Shown one piece after another: positions 10,980 through 23,724 of a stretch of DNA of 64,000 nt. Origin of the DNA: Liolophura sinensis (Eukaryota; Mollusca; Polyplacophora; Chitonida; Chitonidae); NCBI RefSeq assembly GCF_032854445.1, contig NC_088302.1:42632645-42696644 (forward strand), read 5' to 3'. The notes beneath the pieces were generated by a model. It was not told where the DNA came from. It was given only the letters and a program-made list of their open reading frames with translations, and made no database searches. Within the stretch, counting starts at the first letter, position 1, and each line of letters opens with the position of its first letter. The position numbers and the translations under genes were made by a program.

Positions 10980-12440
10980 AAAGTAAGCTGATAATGCAGG
11001 GTGTTGCTTATAAAACACATAAAAGGTGCACAGGGCTATCATTATGTTTGCTGAGTAAAAGGTTATCCTGGAAAGTGTAGTCAGCTACCGGTGGCTGACT
11101 TAATACCAGAATTAAACGTAAATGAGGTGAAATAGGAGCTGTGGTAAAAATAGGACGCTACCTGATCAGTATTTTACAAAAGTATTTTACACGGAGTAAT
11201 AACTTACAATGTACTGATATAGTAAGTGGATGCCCTCTTTCAAAACTTTCTGAAGAACTTCCTTGTGTGCCAAAAGCTGATGGTTAACAAGATTTCACAG
11301 AAAGTTCTTGGAATGGATTCATGTCAGCAGTGATGAACAAAAGGCTTACATGACAAGGCATAATGTAATTCAATAGGATTCACGAGAATATATTAAATGG
11401 TTAGCAATGACTTCCTTCAGGATAGTTCATGAATACTATTTTGATGTAGTTTAATTTTTTTTTTTTTCGTAATGCTATCCTGTTTTGCTTCCACAGAAAT
11501 ATGAGTGTGAATGCATTTTGTGTATTTGCAGGGATAATCATACATGCTTGGTTACACTGACTAGATTTTGTAACCTTTTTCTGGCAGACCTTTATGGTGT
11601 TTCACGGTAGAAATGATTGTAACGATCTGAAAACTCTTTCAATGAGGAATCTAGTGTTCTGACAAGTCTGAATAGTTACCATTGTGTTCGTCTGATGGGT
11701 GTGAACGGAAGGATATTTGGCATCCCCAAACATACCCAAGTACTCCTTAGTTACTGGAGTTTTCAGCTAGACTGGTCGTTAGCTATGAAATAGCAGACCA
11801 ACTTACACCCCATGGGTGGTCTTTTAATCAAGACACAGCTTGCATATCATTCCTGGGACTGTCATAGAAGTAATATGTTGTTAATCAAAAACTAACTTCT
11901 ACACGGCTTTTTGTCCAGTATGAGATACTTAAGCGAAAAGTAGGTGATATTCTTACATATATATAAATGATCCGCAGCTATTGCTATTCAATACAATAAT
12001 AAAACAGTTTGTCAGTAATGCTGATTATGCATATTTATAATTTGATTTTGGGAACAAAACTACATTGGTTAGATTGGCCAATTTCACGGTTTTACAAAAA
12101 GTATAATTTTATCAGTCAACACAGCCTTCAGAATATGCTTGAATAAACACCTTGCAAACACGTGAAAAGGCTGAAGAATTACAGTAATGCAGTTTTAGGC
12201 ATGGTTTAGTCAGTCAAAGGTAAGGATGCTGCTTTTCAATGCAACTTTGGAAATGTGCCACATTATTCAAATAACCTTCACTGTATTGCTGTGTTTCTAC
12301 ATTTATCATCAAACATTGTGAAGTGGCAAACTGTATTCAGTCACATTTTCCAGAAATCTTAACATAACACAAGCAGGAATATCACTAATTTGTTTTTTTT
12401 TTAAATGGAATAATATAAAGTCTTTGTAATATCAAACAAC
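10980..12440. other. Space between the convergent SRD5A3 and MAGT1 3' ends
   Basis: AT-rich sequence without a recognisable exon or mobile element. Confidence 0.5.
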
Positions 12441-12463
12441 AGGTGGTACAAGTTACAAGATAT

Positions 12464-12469
12464 TTTATT
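12464..12469 (-). terminator. Likely MAGT1 polyadenylation signal
   Basis: An AATAAA on the - strand, about 320 bp after the MAGT1 stop codon. It is the first good candidate downstream of the last exon. Confidence 0.5.
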
Positions 12470-12786
12470 TCACTTTCTGACTACCTAGCACATGCATTCA
12501 AAATATAACAAAAATGTACATCAAAGTAAATAAGGACTTAGTCCATATCATACATACAGGTATGTAAAGATACATTTTACAATGTCACATAAATGCAGAG
12601 TGCAATAATGTTTTCCTTTTTTTAAATTTGCTTTTAATACATATTTTTACAATGTTCGAATGTACACATTTTTTTTTCAATGAAGTAAAATGAGAATTTA
12701 CAACACAAACTTGTCTTTGTTTTCTCCCTTTGACAAGCATGGAACACCAGCTCAGGAAATGAACACGTTCTCACTGTTGTTCAGGA

Positions 12787-15700
12787 TTACTTGAACAGGA
12801 AACTGAAAGTACAAGAAAACTTGCTTCTGTACTATGTTCAATAGTTCAAAAGTATATAAAAGTAATTCAGTGCAATTTAAAATTCTTAACGTAAAATAGG
12901 GCATGTAAAAACAAATGGTCTTTCGCAATGCTTTTAATATGTACTACATGTACTTACAGTTTTCAATCGGAACACCTGAACTGTAAGGATAACTCTGGGG
13001 CCCATTTCACAATACTTCTGTAACCGGCTAAGGGTCATTTAGCCGACTAACGTAAGTAGGCTATGAATAAAATTGACCAGGGCGTTTCAAAAAAATAAAA
13101 GTGTCTAATGCTTAGCTGGCTCACCATATATAGCTGGCTTCATGGCCGCTCTGCAGCAATCTGATTGGTTCATCAATGCCAATACTTTGCTAAATTATAT
13201 TCAAAATATATTTAATTATTAAAATTACTATATATGAATAACAGAAAAAATGTGATGTTTACATGTGAATACTGAACACTTGACACCTACCTGTAAGGAT
13301 AAGCCTGGTATTTGGATGTGAACACTGAACACCTGACACCTAGCTGTAAGGATAACCCTGGTATTTAGATCTGAACACTGAACAATTGACACCTACCTGT
13401 AAGGATAACCTCTGGTATTTACATCTGAACACTGAACACCTGACATATAGCTGTAAGGATAACCCTGGTATTTAGATCTGAACACTTAACACCTGGCACC
13501 TACCTGTAAGGATAACCCTGGTATTTAGATCTGAACACTGAACACCTGATACCTACCTGTAAGGATAACCCTGGTATTTAGATCTGAACACTGACAACAG
13601 AAGACTGAAGAAGAATGCCAGGCAGCCCAAACCTACCAAGGCTAAGACTGGAACAGAAACAAATAGAAACTTTAGGCACTGTAGGCAGTGGCATTCTGCA
13701 TGTATATCTGTTAACCCCATGTTGTAGAATTCTACAACTACAACATTGCATATGCCAGAAACATATGCAAAGCCAGAAACATGCTTCTAAAATAAATGTG
13801 AATTACCAACGTGCATCCAAAGTTAGGCAATCATAGCAAATGTTTAATAACTTGTTAATATGCCATTAGTAATTAAATTGACAGATCTACATCAAGCTAA
13901 ATTGACAGATCCCAACATTTCGTTGCGAATGATGTGAGCTACATGCTGTTCTTCAGATCATCTACTGAAAACCATGTTCACAACGAATTGATGAGATTTT
14001 CATAAGAGATTTTTAATGAAACCCTACTACTTCGTAGGGCAGTGAGTTGCATACATCTTTAATTCACTTTCAGGAATATTTCACTTATACAATTGTCGTA
14101 AGACAGTTTAATGCATGAAGCAAACTGCAGAGAGCTGAATAAAACCACCGACCTATGGCAAGTACATGTAAAAAAACAAGCGTTCTAACATCTGAAGCAT
14201 TGAGATATATCCAATGACATGATTCAATATTCATGTTTAACTTTTGGCACACAAATGATCAAAGAAGAACTTCTGTGACAGGATATTTTGTGATAATATG
14301 CCTGTTTTGTGAGATAATCACAGAATATGCACATTATCCCCTATTCTATAAAAATCTACCTATTCTGTGATAAATATATCAGGTGGGGGAACTTACTTCT
14401 CTTTTTCCCAGCATCTCCTTTCACCAAGTTAGCCTCATTTAGCAAAATCATACCAGCAACAACAGCGACATCTGATTGGTTAAGTCCAACATGTCAACAG
14501 TTCTGGTATTCATCAATAAGCCTGTCCTGTATACAAGTAAACAAGGTTAAGAGGACTCTTCTCTTCATGTAACATGTGGCTTGCCACGAGTTACAAGTTT
14601 ACTGTATAAGAGTACAGGTTACAGGTTCACCCATTTTCCTAATATACACTTGTGTAAACTTCAATGAGATTCACATTAGTTATGTTAATGCTAGGATTTT
14701 GCATTTTTTTTTTTTATCTATTGAATGATGTAATCTGTGTATTTTGTTTCACAAATCCCTGATTCAATTTCTTCTGTGAAACAACACAACTGACCTACAC
14801 AACACATTGGTGTTCTTTTTAAGTGGAAAGAAAATTGAATACTGGGTTAAAAAATGTGTGAATGGTTGCCCAGTTTGTAGTTACCAGCAGAAGTAGTGAT
14901 CACATGCCAAGGATGCAGTGGAACATTGTGCCTGTTTATACTATCACCTAATTTCCTGGAGATTGAAGATAACTGGCTAAAAGGGCCAAAAACTGGCAAA
15001 AAGGATACTCAGCAACATTACAATGTAAGTCTCCATGATGAACTGGCCCTGGCTACTGCTGTGAATGTAGAGCTTAGAAACAGAATAGAAAACATAAATC
15101 ACAATGAGGCTGGATTAATACAAATCATAGATGCCAGCAGATGCCCACAGCCATTAGTGCACGAATAATATGACATACAGTATCAAGGTAATGGGATCAG
15201 GGTATGTGAAAAAACAAAACAAAAAAAACAACCACTCTAATAATCAACTGCTGTCAATCATCAATTGACATGAATTTCTCACTTACACAATGGCGTCCAG
15301 TTTGATGGGTGGAGAAAATGGAATGCCTGGATTAAACCACTGACCTTTGGTAAGTTACCCATGAGCTCTTCCACTAGTGAAAAGTCACGTAGTTACTGGT
15401 TGAAAGCTTCATGAACCTTTTTGCATATGAAAGATCAACTTGAAAGAAATTTAGGCACATGTATAATTTGTTTTTCGAGGCAAAACTGGTTGGATAGTCC
15501 AATATCAGGGCCAACTCGGGATCTCATCTATTTCCTAATGAGCTCATGATGACGTTACACACATTTACTATGAACATTTTCATTAATCCTAAGTACTGAA
15601 TACAGAACTCTGGGGAGAGTTCATCTTTACTCCTCTTTCTCTTGTGAGTTGTATGGCAGATTGTACATCTACAAAATTGGATTCCACAATATACACAAGA

Positions 15701-18700
15701 AAGTGAAAGTGAAAGTGTACACACCACTTGTCCAGTGTTGGGATTTCTGTGCATGAATGGAGGTCCACGGATATGATTCCACATCTGTCCCGAGGTCATG
15801 GCAAAGATCACACTCTGAGAAGCAATACAACAAACATTTCATGCATTAATATATTTATTTATTTGATTGGTGTTTTATGCTGTACTCAAGAACATTTCAC
15901 TTATACGACGGCAGCCAGAATTGTGGTGGGAGGAAACCGAGATCATCCGCAGAGCCCCGCGATCATCCACAGGTTGCTGGAAGGCCTTTCCTCGTACGCC
16001 CAGAGAGGAAGCCAGCATTAGCTGGACTAGACCTCACAGCAGCAGCATTGGTGTGCAGTCATATCGGTAAACATATAAAGTAGATGAACATGAAGGATAC
16101 CGGGGAAAGGATAATTCTAATTCCAGAGAAATAACCATAGAATTCATTGTGAACTATAGTAGTGACAAGTGCAAACATGAGGCAATCTGCTATGTATATA
16201 CAATTATACATACCAGTGATCATTTGCATGTCTGTAGAATATTATCAGGGATTCCATTAAACAATTACATGATAAGCAAGCCTCTGACTACAAAGAGACT
16301 TCAAAATTTTGAAGGTTTTCTTCAGGAAAACTTCTAATGGTATACTCGCCACGATATGGCTGAAATATTGCCGATGTGGCGTTAAGCCATAATCAATCAT
16401 TCATTCATTCTAATGGTATGTACAAATGTCAGAAAAACTTGATAAACAATTTGGGGGACACATTTCTGAAAATGTAATAGTCACTTAAGTGTGGCAATGA
16501 GTGAGAGGTCTAGTCTATTATTTTCTGAAACTCCAAAAACTTTTACCAGAAACTCCAATTTCACTGCCAACCTGTCATGGTGGAGTCCAGTACTAAGCTT
16601 CAACTCAATGAAGTTAAACTTAGTCTTGAACAGAAATAAAAATAACATAAAACACAAATAGATATAAGCCTGGATTAAGTTTTGAGATGTTTCTAACTGT
16701 AAAATCAAAGGCACAAAAAACTGAAAGAGAAACAGATTAAAATTCATCACAGATCGAGAGTTTTTGTGTGTGAAATTTCACCTCACCAGAGCAGCTATCC
16801 CCCAGGAGGTCTTGTTGTAGAGAAACTCGAGGTTGTTCCGCTTTAGGTAGAGCAATCCACCAATCAGAGAGAAGAGCAAGGCCAACAGGAGCGTGCCCGA
16901 GTAGTTGGGAGGTCTGAAAACACGGATCTGAAATAAAAACAGGATCAAATTTTGGGTATCATAAAACTTATGAACATCTGTGATCAAGATCTATTTTAGA
17001 AAAATGCTAATGAATTGTGCTTGTAGACACATGAATGTTACAGTACAAATCACAACTATCCAAGTAGAGCACAGATTTTACTCCAACATAATTAATGAAG
17101 TCCCATACCTTTAGTGATATGTTTAGCAATCAATATCACGTAACCACTAAAAGATGACATTCATATTTCTGAATAATTGCCAGGCAATATATCAAGAGTA
17201 AAATTACACACCCATAAAGTTGAGAATAGATTTTATTTCAAAATTATTCAGAAAAGTCACACAACCTAAATAATACATGAATGTATGGTAGCCCAAATCA
17301 TGAGACTACTACAAATCACAAGGCATTCTGACAATCCCACCAGCTTGCCTGGTATAGCAGTCAACAAGACAGTGGAATCAGAATAAAGATAAAAGTTGTA
17401 AAGTGTGGTGGTGGTAAAGACATCATAGTGGGGAGTTTGTACGCAACACTGAGGCAGTGGTCTTTGATATGCAAATTGTCAACTGCATGCGGCAACTCCA
17501 ATGCTGTAAATGGCTGAGCAAATGTTGAGCTAGGGTAGTGAAAGCACATGCATCGGCCAGTATCACAGGCTCCTAGTACTGATACAGATGTGGAAAGCTT
17601 TCTACAGATACTGTGTATACCAGATAAATTGGTGTACACCAAGGTAAATTTTTAAACTATACAAGAGACAAAAAGCTTATCTAGATAAGTGATTGCATAA
17701 GAAACTGTAGCCTAATAAGAAAGGCTTGTAGAAATCCCTGTGTTTACATGAGAACAGAATGAAGTCAATCTGACTATGTGTCCACAAAACAGGAAAATGG
17801 TGACAAATCTGGTAAAATCACCAGAGGAATTCAATACCCTCCTTGTTCTCCTACATGTTGGTAGGCATGTGCATAAAAATTGTAGCCCTACATGAAACTT
17901 TCCTTGATTACAAAAGTAGTAAATCTGGCAAAGTCCATAAATCTCATAAGCAATAAAGTTACAGAAACCCTGTATAAAAGAAACTGTTGCCCTGCTAAAT
18001 TTCTATTGAACATGTTTGGTACAGAAAAAAAAAGTTTATATATCTGGTAAATATGTGAATTGAAAGTCTATTACTTAAAATCACTGAAAAACATTATCAT
18101 AGCCTAAATCACTAAAACCAATAAAACAGTTCAACCTTCCATCAGTAGGCATTTTGTAGATGTACACAGGTGAAAAGAAATATAAAAAAAGAAATATAAA
18201 AAAAAACACAAACAAACATAACCTTTTTGTTGAAGATCCATGTATGACTGCCATTATACAGGAGCTAAAAAAACTTAAACTGCCATCTGAGAATCTGCAT
18301 TCACACACCTTACCTTAGATTAGGCAGCGAAAAAAAAAAGCCTGACCTTCGATCCATCTATGATAGTCAAATATACAAAAGCTAAAAGTTAAAAACTTAA
18401 CCTGCCACTGGAAAAGCAAAGCCTAAAAGGAAAACAAAGCCTAACCTACAATCCATGTATGACAGCCAAATATACAAGAGGTAAATAGAAGCCTAACCTT
18501 CAATTGTTTATGTTTGAGGGAACAGGTCAAGTGAACAAAACATCATATGTGTTATCACACTACTTTCCCTCTCACACGAATCATATACAGCAGCCTGCAT
18601 ACACTAGACTTACCTGAATATCTGTCCTCTCAGCCACCCAGCGAGACAGCGTCTCAGCCGAGAACCCCACCCTGAAATCAGCAAGAGTACCCGTTGTTGG

Positions 18701-21700
18701 GTTTGTATAAATAGTTATAAATCATGTGTATGTTGAGCATAGTGCAAAATCTGTTCAACACTGAATAAATAGCATCCATACATGAATACATGAGTATGTA
18801 TGAAAGTTCTATATATACCACATGACACTTCAGTCTTAATATTTGCTTTGTTGCTGCATTCTATAAATGGGATGTAACAATTTCCGATCATTTTATGCAT
18901 TTATTTATTTGGTGCTTATTCAAATTAATGCTCCAACTTTTTAACTAAAGTGTCAAAGTTTTACAAATGACAGTGGGGGGAATGTAACAAATTTTGGTTC
19001 GAGGATATTAGGTCTTTAAAACTTAAACATCTCAATAAAAAAAAAGAACACAATCCAAACTGAACTGGCATAACACAACTTTCCATTTCTATACAGTACT
19101 TTTCTTTGCCAAATGACACCTCAGATCAAAGATGAACTGACCATTGTTTTGTGAAATGTTTGAGTAATGCTGTACACATTTGTCTGCCAAATATCATTGC
19201 AAAGGCAGGAATGAACAATGACTGGCACAGAATTAGGCTTGAATTAAATTTGTGGGAAAACAACTTCCCCATATATTTTATTTGCAGACTTATCTCCCTT
19301 CTTGGTCCTTGTAAAGTAGCATAGAGTAATTTCCCCTTACCTGTGGATGTCCATTGTGTCACCTCTCTTGGGCTTCCCTTTCGCAGGGAAGTGCATGAAC
19401 ACGGGAGCACTGTTCAGCTTCAGCTAAAAACAGACGAAACAATCAGTTTATGACACAAAGAATGTACACAACCATAGGTTGTATCATTCTAGAAAGTGTA
19501 TGGCGGCACAAGAACTGTGTCTCCCAAATAATATTTTCCTGTGGTAAATGACCAGAAGTTTCTTCCATGACGAAGTTGCACATTTTGCCGGATTCTGAGA
19601 GTTCTAACAATCCTAGATATTTGAGGTTTGCTTGGAAGGTGGCTTGATCTGTACAGCAAAAATGAAGATCTCAGCACCTAAAGTAATATTTAATGGAATT
19701 TATTTGCCCCTTAACATTGTAGGCCATTTACAGTAAATGTTGCTCGCCACGATATGGCTGCAAAACTGCTGATGTGGCGTTCCAAAAATAATGCACGCTA
19801 GAAATGAGCAACCATTACACTGAAGTGTTGAGGACAAGGAAAAAAAAAAATTAAAACATGACTTTCTTCTATTAAACCAGTATGTGTCATACATTTTGAC
19901 AGTAATTTATCAGCCCTGGTTGAATCTAAATGTAAACATTTTACTGAAAGCTTAATTATACAATGAATGTCAAATTTTGTCTGTATATGTACAAGTATCC
20001 TATCAGCTTTCCTGTAACTTCAACATCGTTGGAAGCATTTTCAATTTGTGTCGATTTCAGCTTTGACAATAATCAGCCTTACCCTAAAATTACTCAGTGT
20101 GATGTATTCACTAGGATGTTATTAGGCAATGCTGTAATGTAATCTGTCCAATCACTTACTCCGCTGAAGACGTCCGAACCTTCATCATAATCAACCATGG
20201 CAAAGAACAGCTTATTGGAGTACTGCTGGGAATAGCGCCAGGAGTTGGCCAGAATGGTAAACTCATCATTGGCCTGCCTAAAAACACAAATAATTTATTT
20301 ATTTGGTAGCAGTTTAATTCTGTGTAAGAACTTTTACTTATGCTCTCCATGATCATGTTTATGCTAGGAGAAAACTGGGGTTAGCTCGGAAAAACCACTG
20401 CCTTTGTAGTACACCTGAAGAGCTCATCAAGAGCTGTATTTGAGCATGCAGTAATTGGTAAAGGTTGTATTAGCTGTGACCAGAGTAATGCTTTACCTGA
20501 CTGTCAGTGAACTGAAATACATGTATATGTATACACAGGAGGATTGGGATGTCATCCTGTCTATTAAGAAAAATAAGGGAGACAACAGAATGTTATAGAA
20601 ACTTGTCATTGCTGTAGACATTTTTGAATCTCTAACAGTAAAAGTACACATATAAAAAAAATGAACCCTGGAGCAAAAAGGAAAAACAAACCTGCAAACA
20701 GCACACTGCCTCTGTGGTTGAAGAGCTGTCAACATTAGCACCACGGAGTAGTTACGGGGACTCGTCTTCACATACTGACGAAACTTCTCACCGTTGAACC
20801 GGATCACAGACTTCTTAGTGTTCCATTCCATTAACTGTTGAACTTTATCAGTGAGGACATTCTACATTAAATAACACAAGAATTGGAGTATAGCTTTCAT
20901 AGTAACATACTTTCCATTATAGTGTATGGTATGCAATGTAACACACCCTTGTGGTGTATGGGGTGTAACACGCCCTTGTGGTGTATGGGGTGTAGCATAC
21001 CCTTGTGGTGTATGGGGTGTAACATACCCTTGTGGTGTATGGGGTGTAACATACCCTTGTGGTGTATGGGGTGTAGCATACCCATGTGGTGTATGGAGTA
21101 TAGCATATCCTTGTGTGTATGGGGTGTAGCATACCCTTGTGTGTATGGGGTGCAGTATACCCTTGTGGTGTATGGGGTGTAGCATACCCTTGTGGTATAT
21201 AAGGTGTAGCATACCCATGTGGTGCATGGGGTGTAGCATACCCTTGTGTGTATGGGGTGTAGCATACCTTTGTAGTGTATGGGGTGTAGCATAGCCTTGT
21301 GGTGTATGGGGTGTAGCATACCCTTGTGGTGTATGGGGTGTAGCATACCCTTGTGTGTACGGGGTGTAGCATACCCTTGTGTGTATGGGGTGTAGCATAC
21401 CCTTGTGGTGTATGGGGTGTAGCATACCCTTGTGGTGTATGGGGTGTAGCATACCCATGTGGTGTATGGGGTGTAGCATACCCTTGTGGTGTATGGGGTG
21501 TAGCATACCCTTGTGTGTACGGGGTGTAGCATACCCTTGTGGTGTATGGGGTGTAGCATACCCTTGTGGTGTATGGGGTGTAGCATACCCTTGTGGTGTA
21601 TGGGGTGTAGCATACCCTTGTGGTGTATGGGGTGTAGCATACCCTTGTGGTGTATGGGGTGTAGCATACCCTTGTGGTGTATGGGGTGTAGCATACCCTT

Positions 21701-23413
21701 GTGTGTACGGGGTGTAGCATACCCTTGTGGTGTATGGGGTGTAGCATACCCTTGTGGTGTATGGGGTGTAGCATACCCTTGTGGTGTATGGGGTGTATCA
21801 TAGCATATTTTCAATTTGTAGTAAAAGGTGTGCATCGTGGCATAATTTCAATTTCAGTAAATTGTGTGCATCATATCAAACTGTCCTCGTAGTGTAAGTG
21901 TGCATCGTAGAATATTTTCCCCTGTAGTGTACAGTGTGCATCCTATCACACTTTTCCTTGTAGTGTACAATGTGCTTCTTATCATCAAGTTTATGGGATA
22001 GGTATTTGAAATATGCCCTTTTTGACAATGTTGCATTGATTAATGTCAAGGCGTTAGTTTGTGAAATGGTTAATGATGTGTTGCCTCTTAAAACCAGTCT
22101 TTATACCCGTACAGCCTGTCATTCAGGTCATTAGACAGGCCCGTATTTTTCGTCAAGCTGTAAAAACATGGAGATATGAGTGTCACACTAAGTACACACT
22201 ATGAAACACAATCATACTGTACATAGGACTACTACAGATTCCACCACAATAGCAGTACATCACATTTCAAACAGTAGAGTGGTACTGTGGGAAAATGTAA
22301 AATTGACAATTGTCATTTACCACCTTCCTCAGATGATCATTACCAGCTAGATCGAGCCAGATGCTGCTCCCACAGCATTCCCACATCATCTCAAGTACAT
22401 AAATTTGCTCAACTTCGAAGTCCGTCTCCGCCGCCTATCTCTTTTCCAGGCCGTGCTTTATTTATCTGGCCTGACACATGATCCATTCATGATGTCTCTC
22501 TACATAGTAGTAGTACGACTTGCAAGGTTAGCAGGCATGTTAACACTCGCATAGACAGGTGGTCCTGTCAGTGTGGGTGTGATTGTGGCTTGGGGAATGC
22601 CATGGGAGCCGCCCCGGCTCAAACTAACTGGTACACTCGCACTCCCTGCTGCTTGAAAAATAGATTCGTCCATGCAATTATATCACATCCACATACATCA
22701 GCTTTACAACTCTGGGTCCCATTTTACAAAGCACATGTTGCTCTACATACACGCAGCTACCATAGCGATGTAATACCTATAATACTGGTTGGCAATGAAG
22801 ATAAATGTAGCATTATGTGCGCTTTGTAAACGAGCCCTATATAGGTTTGTCCTTTTGTTAGTCAATCAGACCCTTCTTAGTGACAAGCAGGTTCTTCAAT
22901 GAATTTACATCACTTTACCACGTGATAGCAAAGTCAAGTTTGAAATTCCCAAACATCTTCAGTCGTGGTCATCCCCGTTATCTACAGCGTTGTTGTTGTA
23001 GCCCCTTTGATACAAGTCATTAGTTCATACACTGTGCAGGAGACACTGATTACGAAATTAGCTTTACATTCTAGCAGTCCAGATAAACAAAGCGGCTGAA
23101 CAAGGAAGGCTTTATTTACGTATTTTATGAAAATTGGTTACGTCAATGCTTCCATAACTGAGCTAGCTTAGCTGTTCAGTGCGTGGTACGTTTTCATTGG
23201 AGGAATCTGATCCTATGTCAATGTCCACACCGGCACACTTTAATGTTTTCTGAACTACATCCTGCAAGTACACCTGATGCGAGTGATAGTGACACAAATT
23301 ACCTCTTTCTTCTTGTACTGCGAGGATGTTATCTGGATGAGAACACAGAATATTAAGCAAACCCAAAGAAACTGTAGCGCAGCCATCCTCCGTGTACCTT
23401 TCGCACAAGCCAT
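12787..23413 (-). CDS. MAGT1: MAGT1/TUSC3 (OST3/OST6-type subunit of oligosaccharyltransferase), complete, eleven exons
   Basis: Exons in transcript order: 23413-23303, 20861-20692, 20277-20160, 19423-19341, 18671-18614, 16927-16787, 15814-15725, 15072-15009, 14471-14397, 13647-13557, 12802-12787. All have GT/AG borders and agreeing phases; the 1017 nt encode 338 aa (human paralogues 335-348). Residues 11-31 form a signal peptide. A luminal thioredoxin-like domain follows, with RFNGEKFR, the N-x-S sequon at Asn74 and the redox motif C90-A-V-C93. Then come RPPNYSG (from 185) and four membrane segments, with [13 protein letters not shown] in exon 7 and GYPYSFLFK at the end. The family forms mixed disulfides with acceptor proteins in the STT3B complex so that sequons are glycosylated; Mg2+ transport is also reported. 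The last exon has four codons and a stop. A transposon lies 3 bp upstream of the start codon. Confidence 0.96.
13266..13605 (-). repeat. Minisatellite made from the end of MAGT1 exon 10 plus its 5' splice site
   Basis: Six units of about 55-60 bp on the - strand; the first contains the authentic end of exon 10. Each carries AAATACCAGGGTTATCC, TTACAG and, in most, GTAGGTGTCAGGTG. The five extra copies lie in intron 10. In two of them AGGTAG has become AGCTAG, which destroys the donor GT. A partial relic lies near 12972-12995. Confidence 0.9.
15270..15375 (-). mobile_element. SINE-C-like fragment in MAGT1 intron 7
   Basis: ATGAATTTCTCACTTACACA followed by TGGCGTCCAGTTTGATGGG resembles the body of the SINE-C copy at 5360. 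Confidence 0.5.
15850..16062 (-). mobile_element. SINE-A in MAGT1 intron 6
   Basis: Contains TATTTATTTGATTGGTGTTT, CTCAAGAACATTTCACTTAT, ATCCACAGGTTGCTGG and GAGAGGAAGCCAGCATTAGC in reverse SINE-A order. Confidence 0.85.
16342..16412 (+). mobile_element. SINE-D 3' tail in MAGT1 intron 6
   Basis: ACTCGCCACGATATGGCTG, ATATTGCCGATGTGGCGTTA, then an (ATTC)n end. This tail is recurrent in mollusc genomes. A second piece is at 19741. Confidence 0.75.
19741..19785 (+). mobile_element. SINE-D tail fragment in MAGT1 intron 3
   Basis: GCTCGCCACGATATGGCTG followed by CTGCTGATGTGGCGTT, a diverged copy of the tail at 16342. Confidence 0.65.
20925..21805. repeat. 27-bp minisatellite in MAGT1 intron 1
   Basis: About 32 copies of a 27-bp unit (CCCTTGTGGTGTATGGGG then TGTAGCATA), with some units shortened to GTGTGTATGGGG. 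It begins only about 65 bp upstream of exon 2. It does not resemble a MAGT1 exon. The period is a multiple of three, so it produces long false ORFs on both strands. Confidence 0.93.
21805..23302. other. MAGT1 intron 1 remainder
   Basis: The first ~190 bp hold a decayed ~49-bp repeat (GTGTGCATC, GTAGTGTA). The rest shows no exon or recognised repeat. Confidence 0.5.
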
Positions 23414-23416
23414 GCT

Positions 23417-23424
23417 GCTCAAGG
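23417..23424. other. 8-bp target site duplication, left copy
   Basis: GCTCAAGG, repeated exactly at 42932-42939, directly outside the two element ends. On the - strand it lies 3 bp upstream of the MAGT1 ATG, within what should be its 5' UTR. Confidence 0.78.
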
Positions 23425-23724
23425 GAGTAGCACTGGGCAGCCGCCATCCATGAGGAGAACGTCCACGAGGAGAACGGACATCCATGAGCAGAACGGAACA
23501 AGTAACTTGTTCGTTTACGAATAATTGGGCAAGGTACGAGAGTATAGGCCTGCATATTTATATAGGCCTATAGCCGAGCAGATAAATTCTCAACACTTTA
23601 AACCCCTTATTATCCGAAAACACAGACATTACTGTAACCCTAAAGACCTTCTCTAATGTGTCATTGTTAATTAGTAACCTAATAGTCCTCCATCACTAAC
23701 TTAAAGAAAAAATATTAAAGATCC

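Noticed and set aside
12950-12995. Alternative last MAGT1 exon after the acceptor-like TTATCCTTACAG
   Set aside because: This is a relic of the exon 10 repeat. The exon at 12802-12787 gives the family's Ser-Phe-Leu ending in the right phase.
20862-21835. Long ORFs on both strands in the 27-bp array
   Set aside because: Same cause; the array lies in MAGT1 intron 1 between two well-defined exons.
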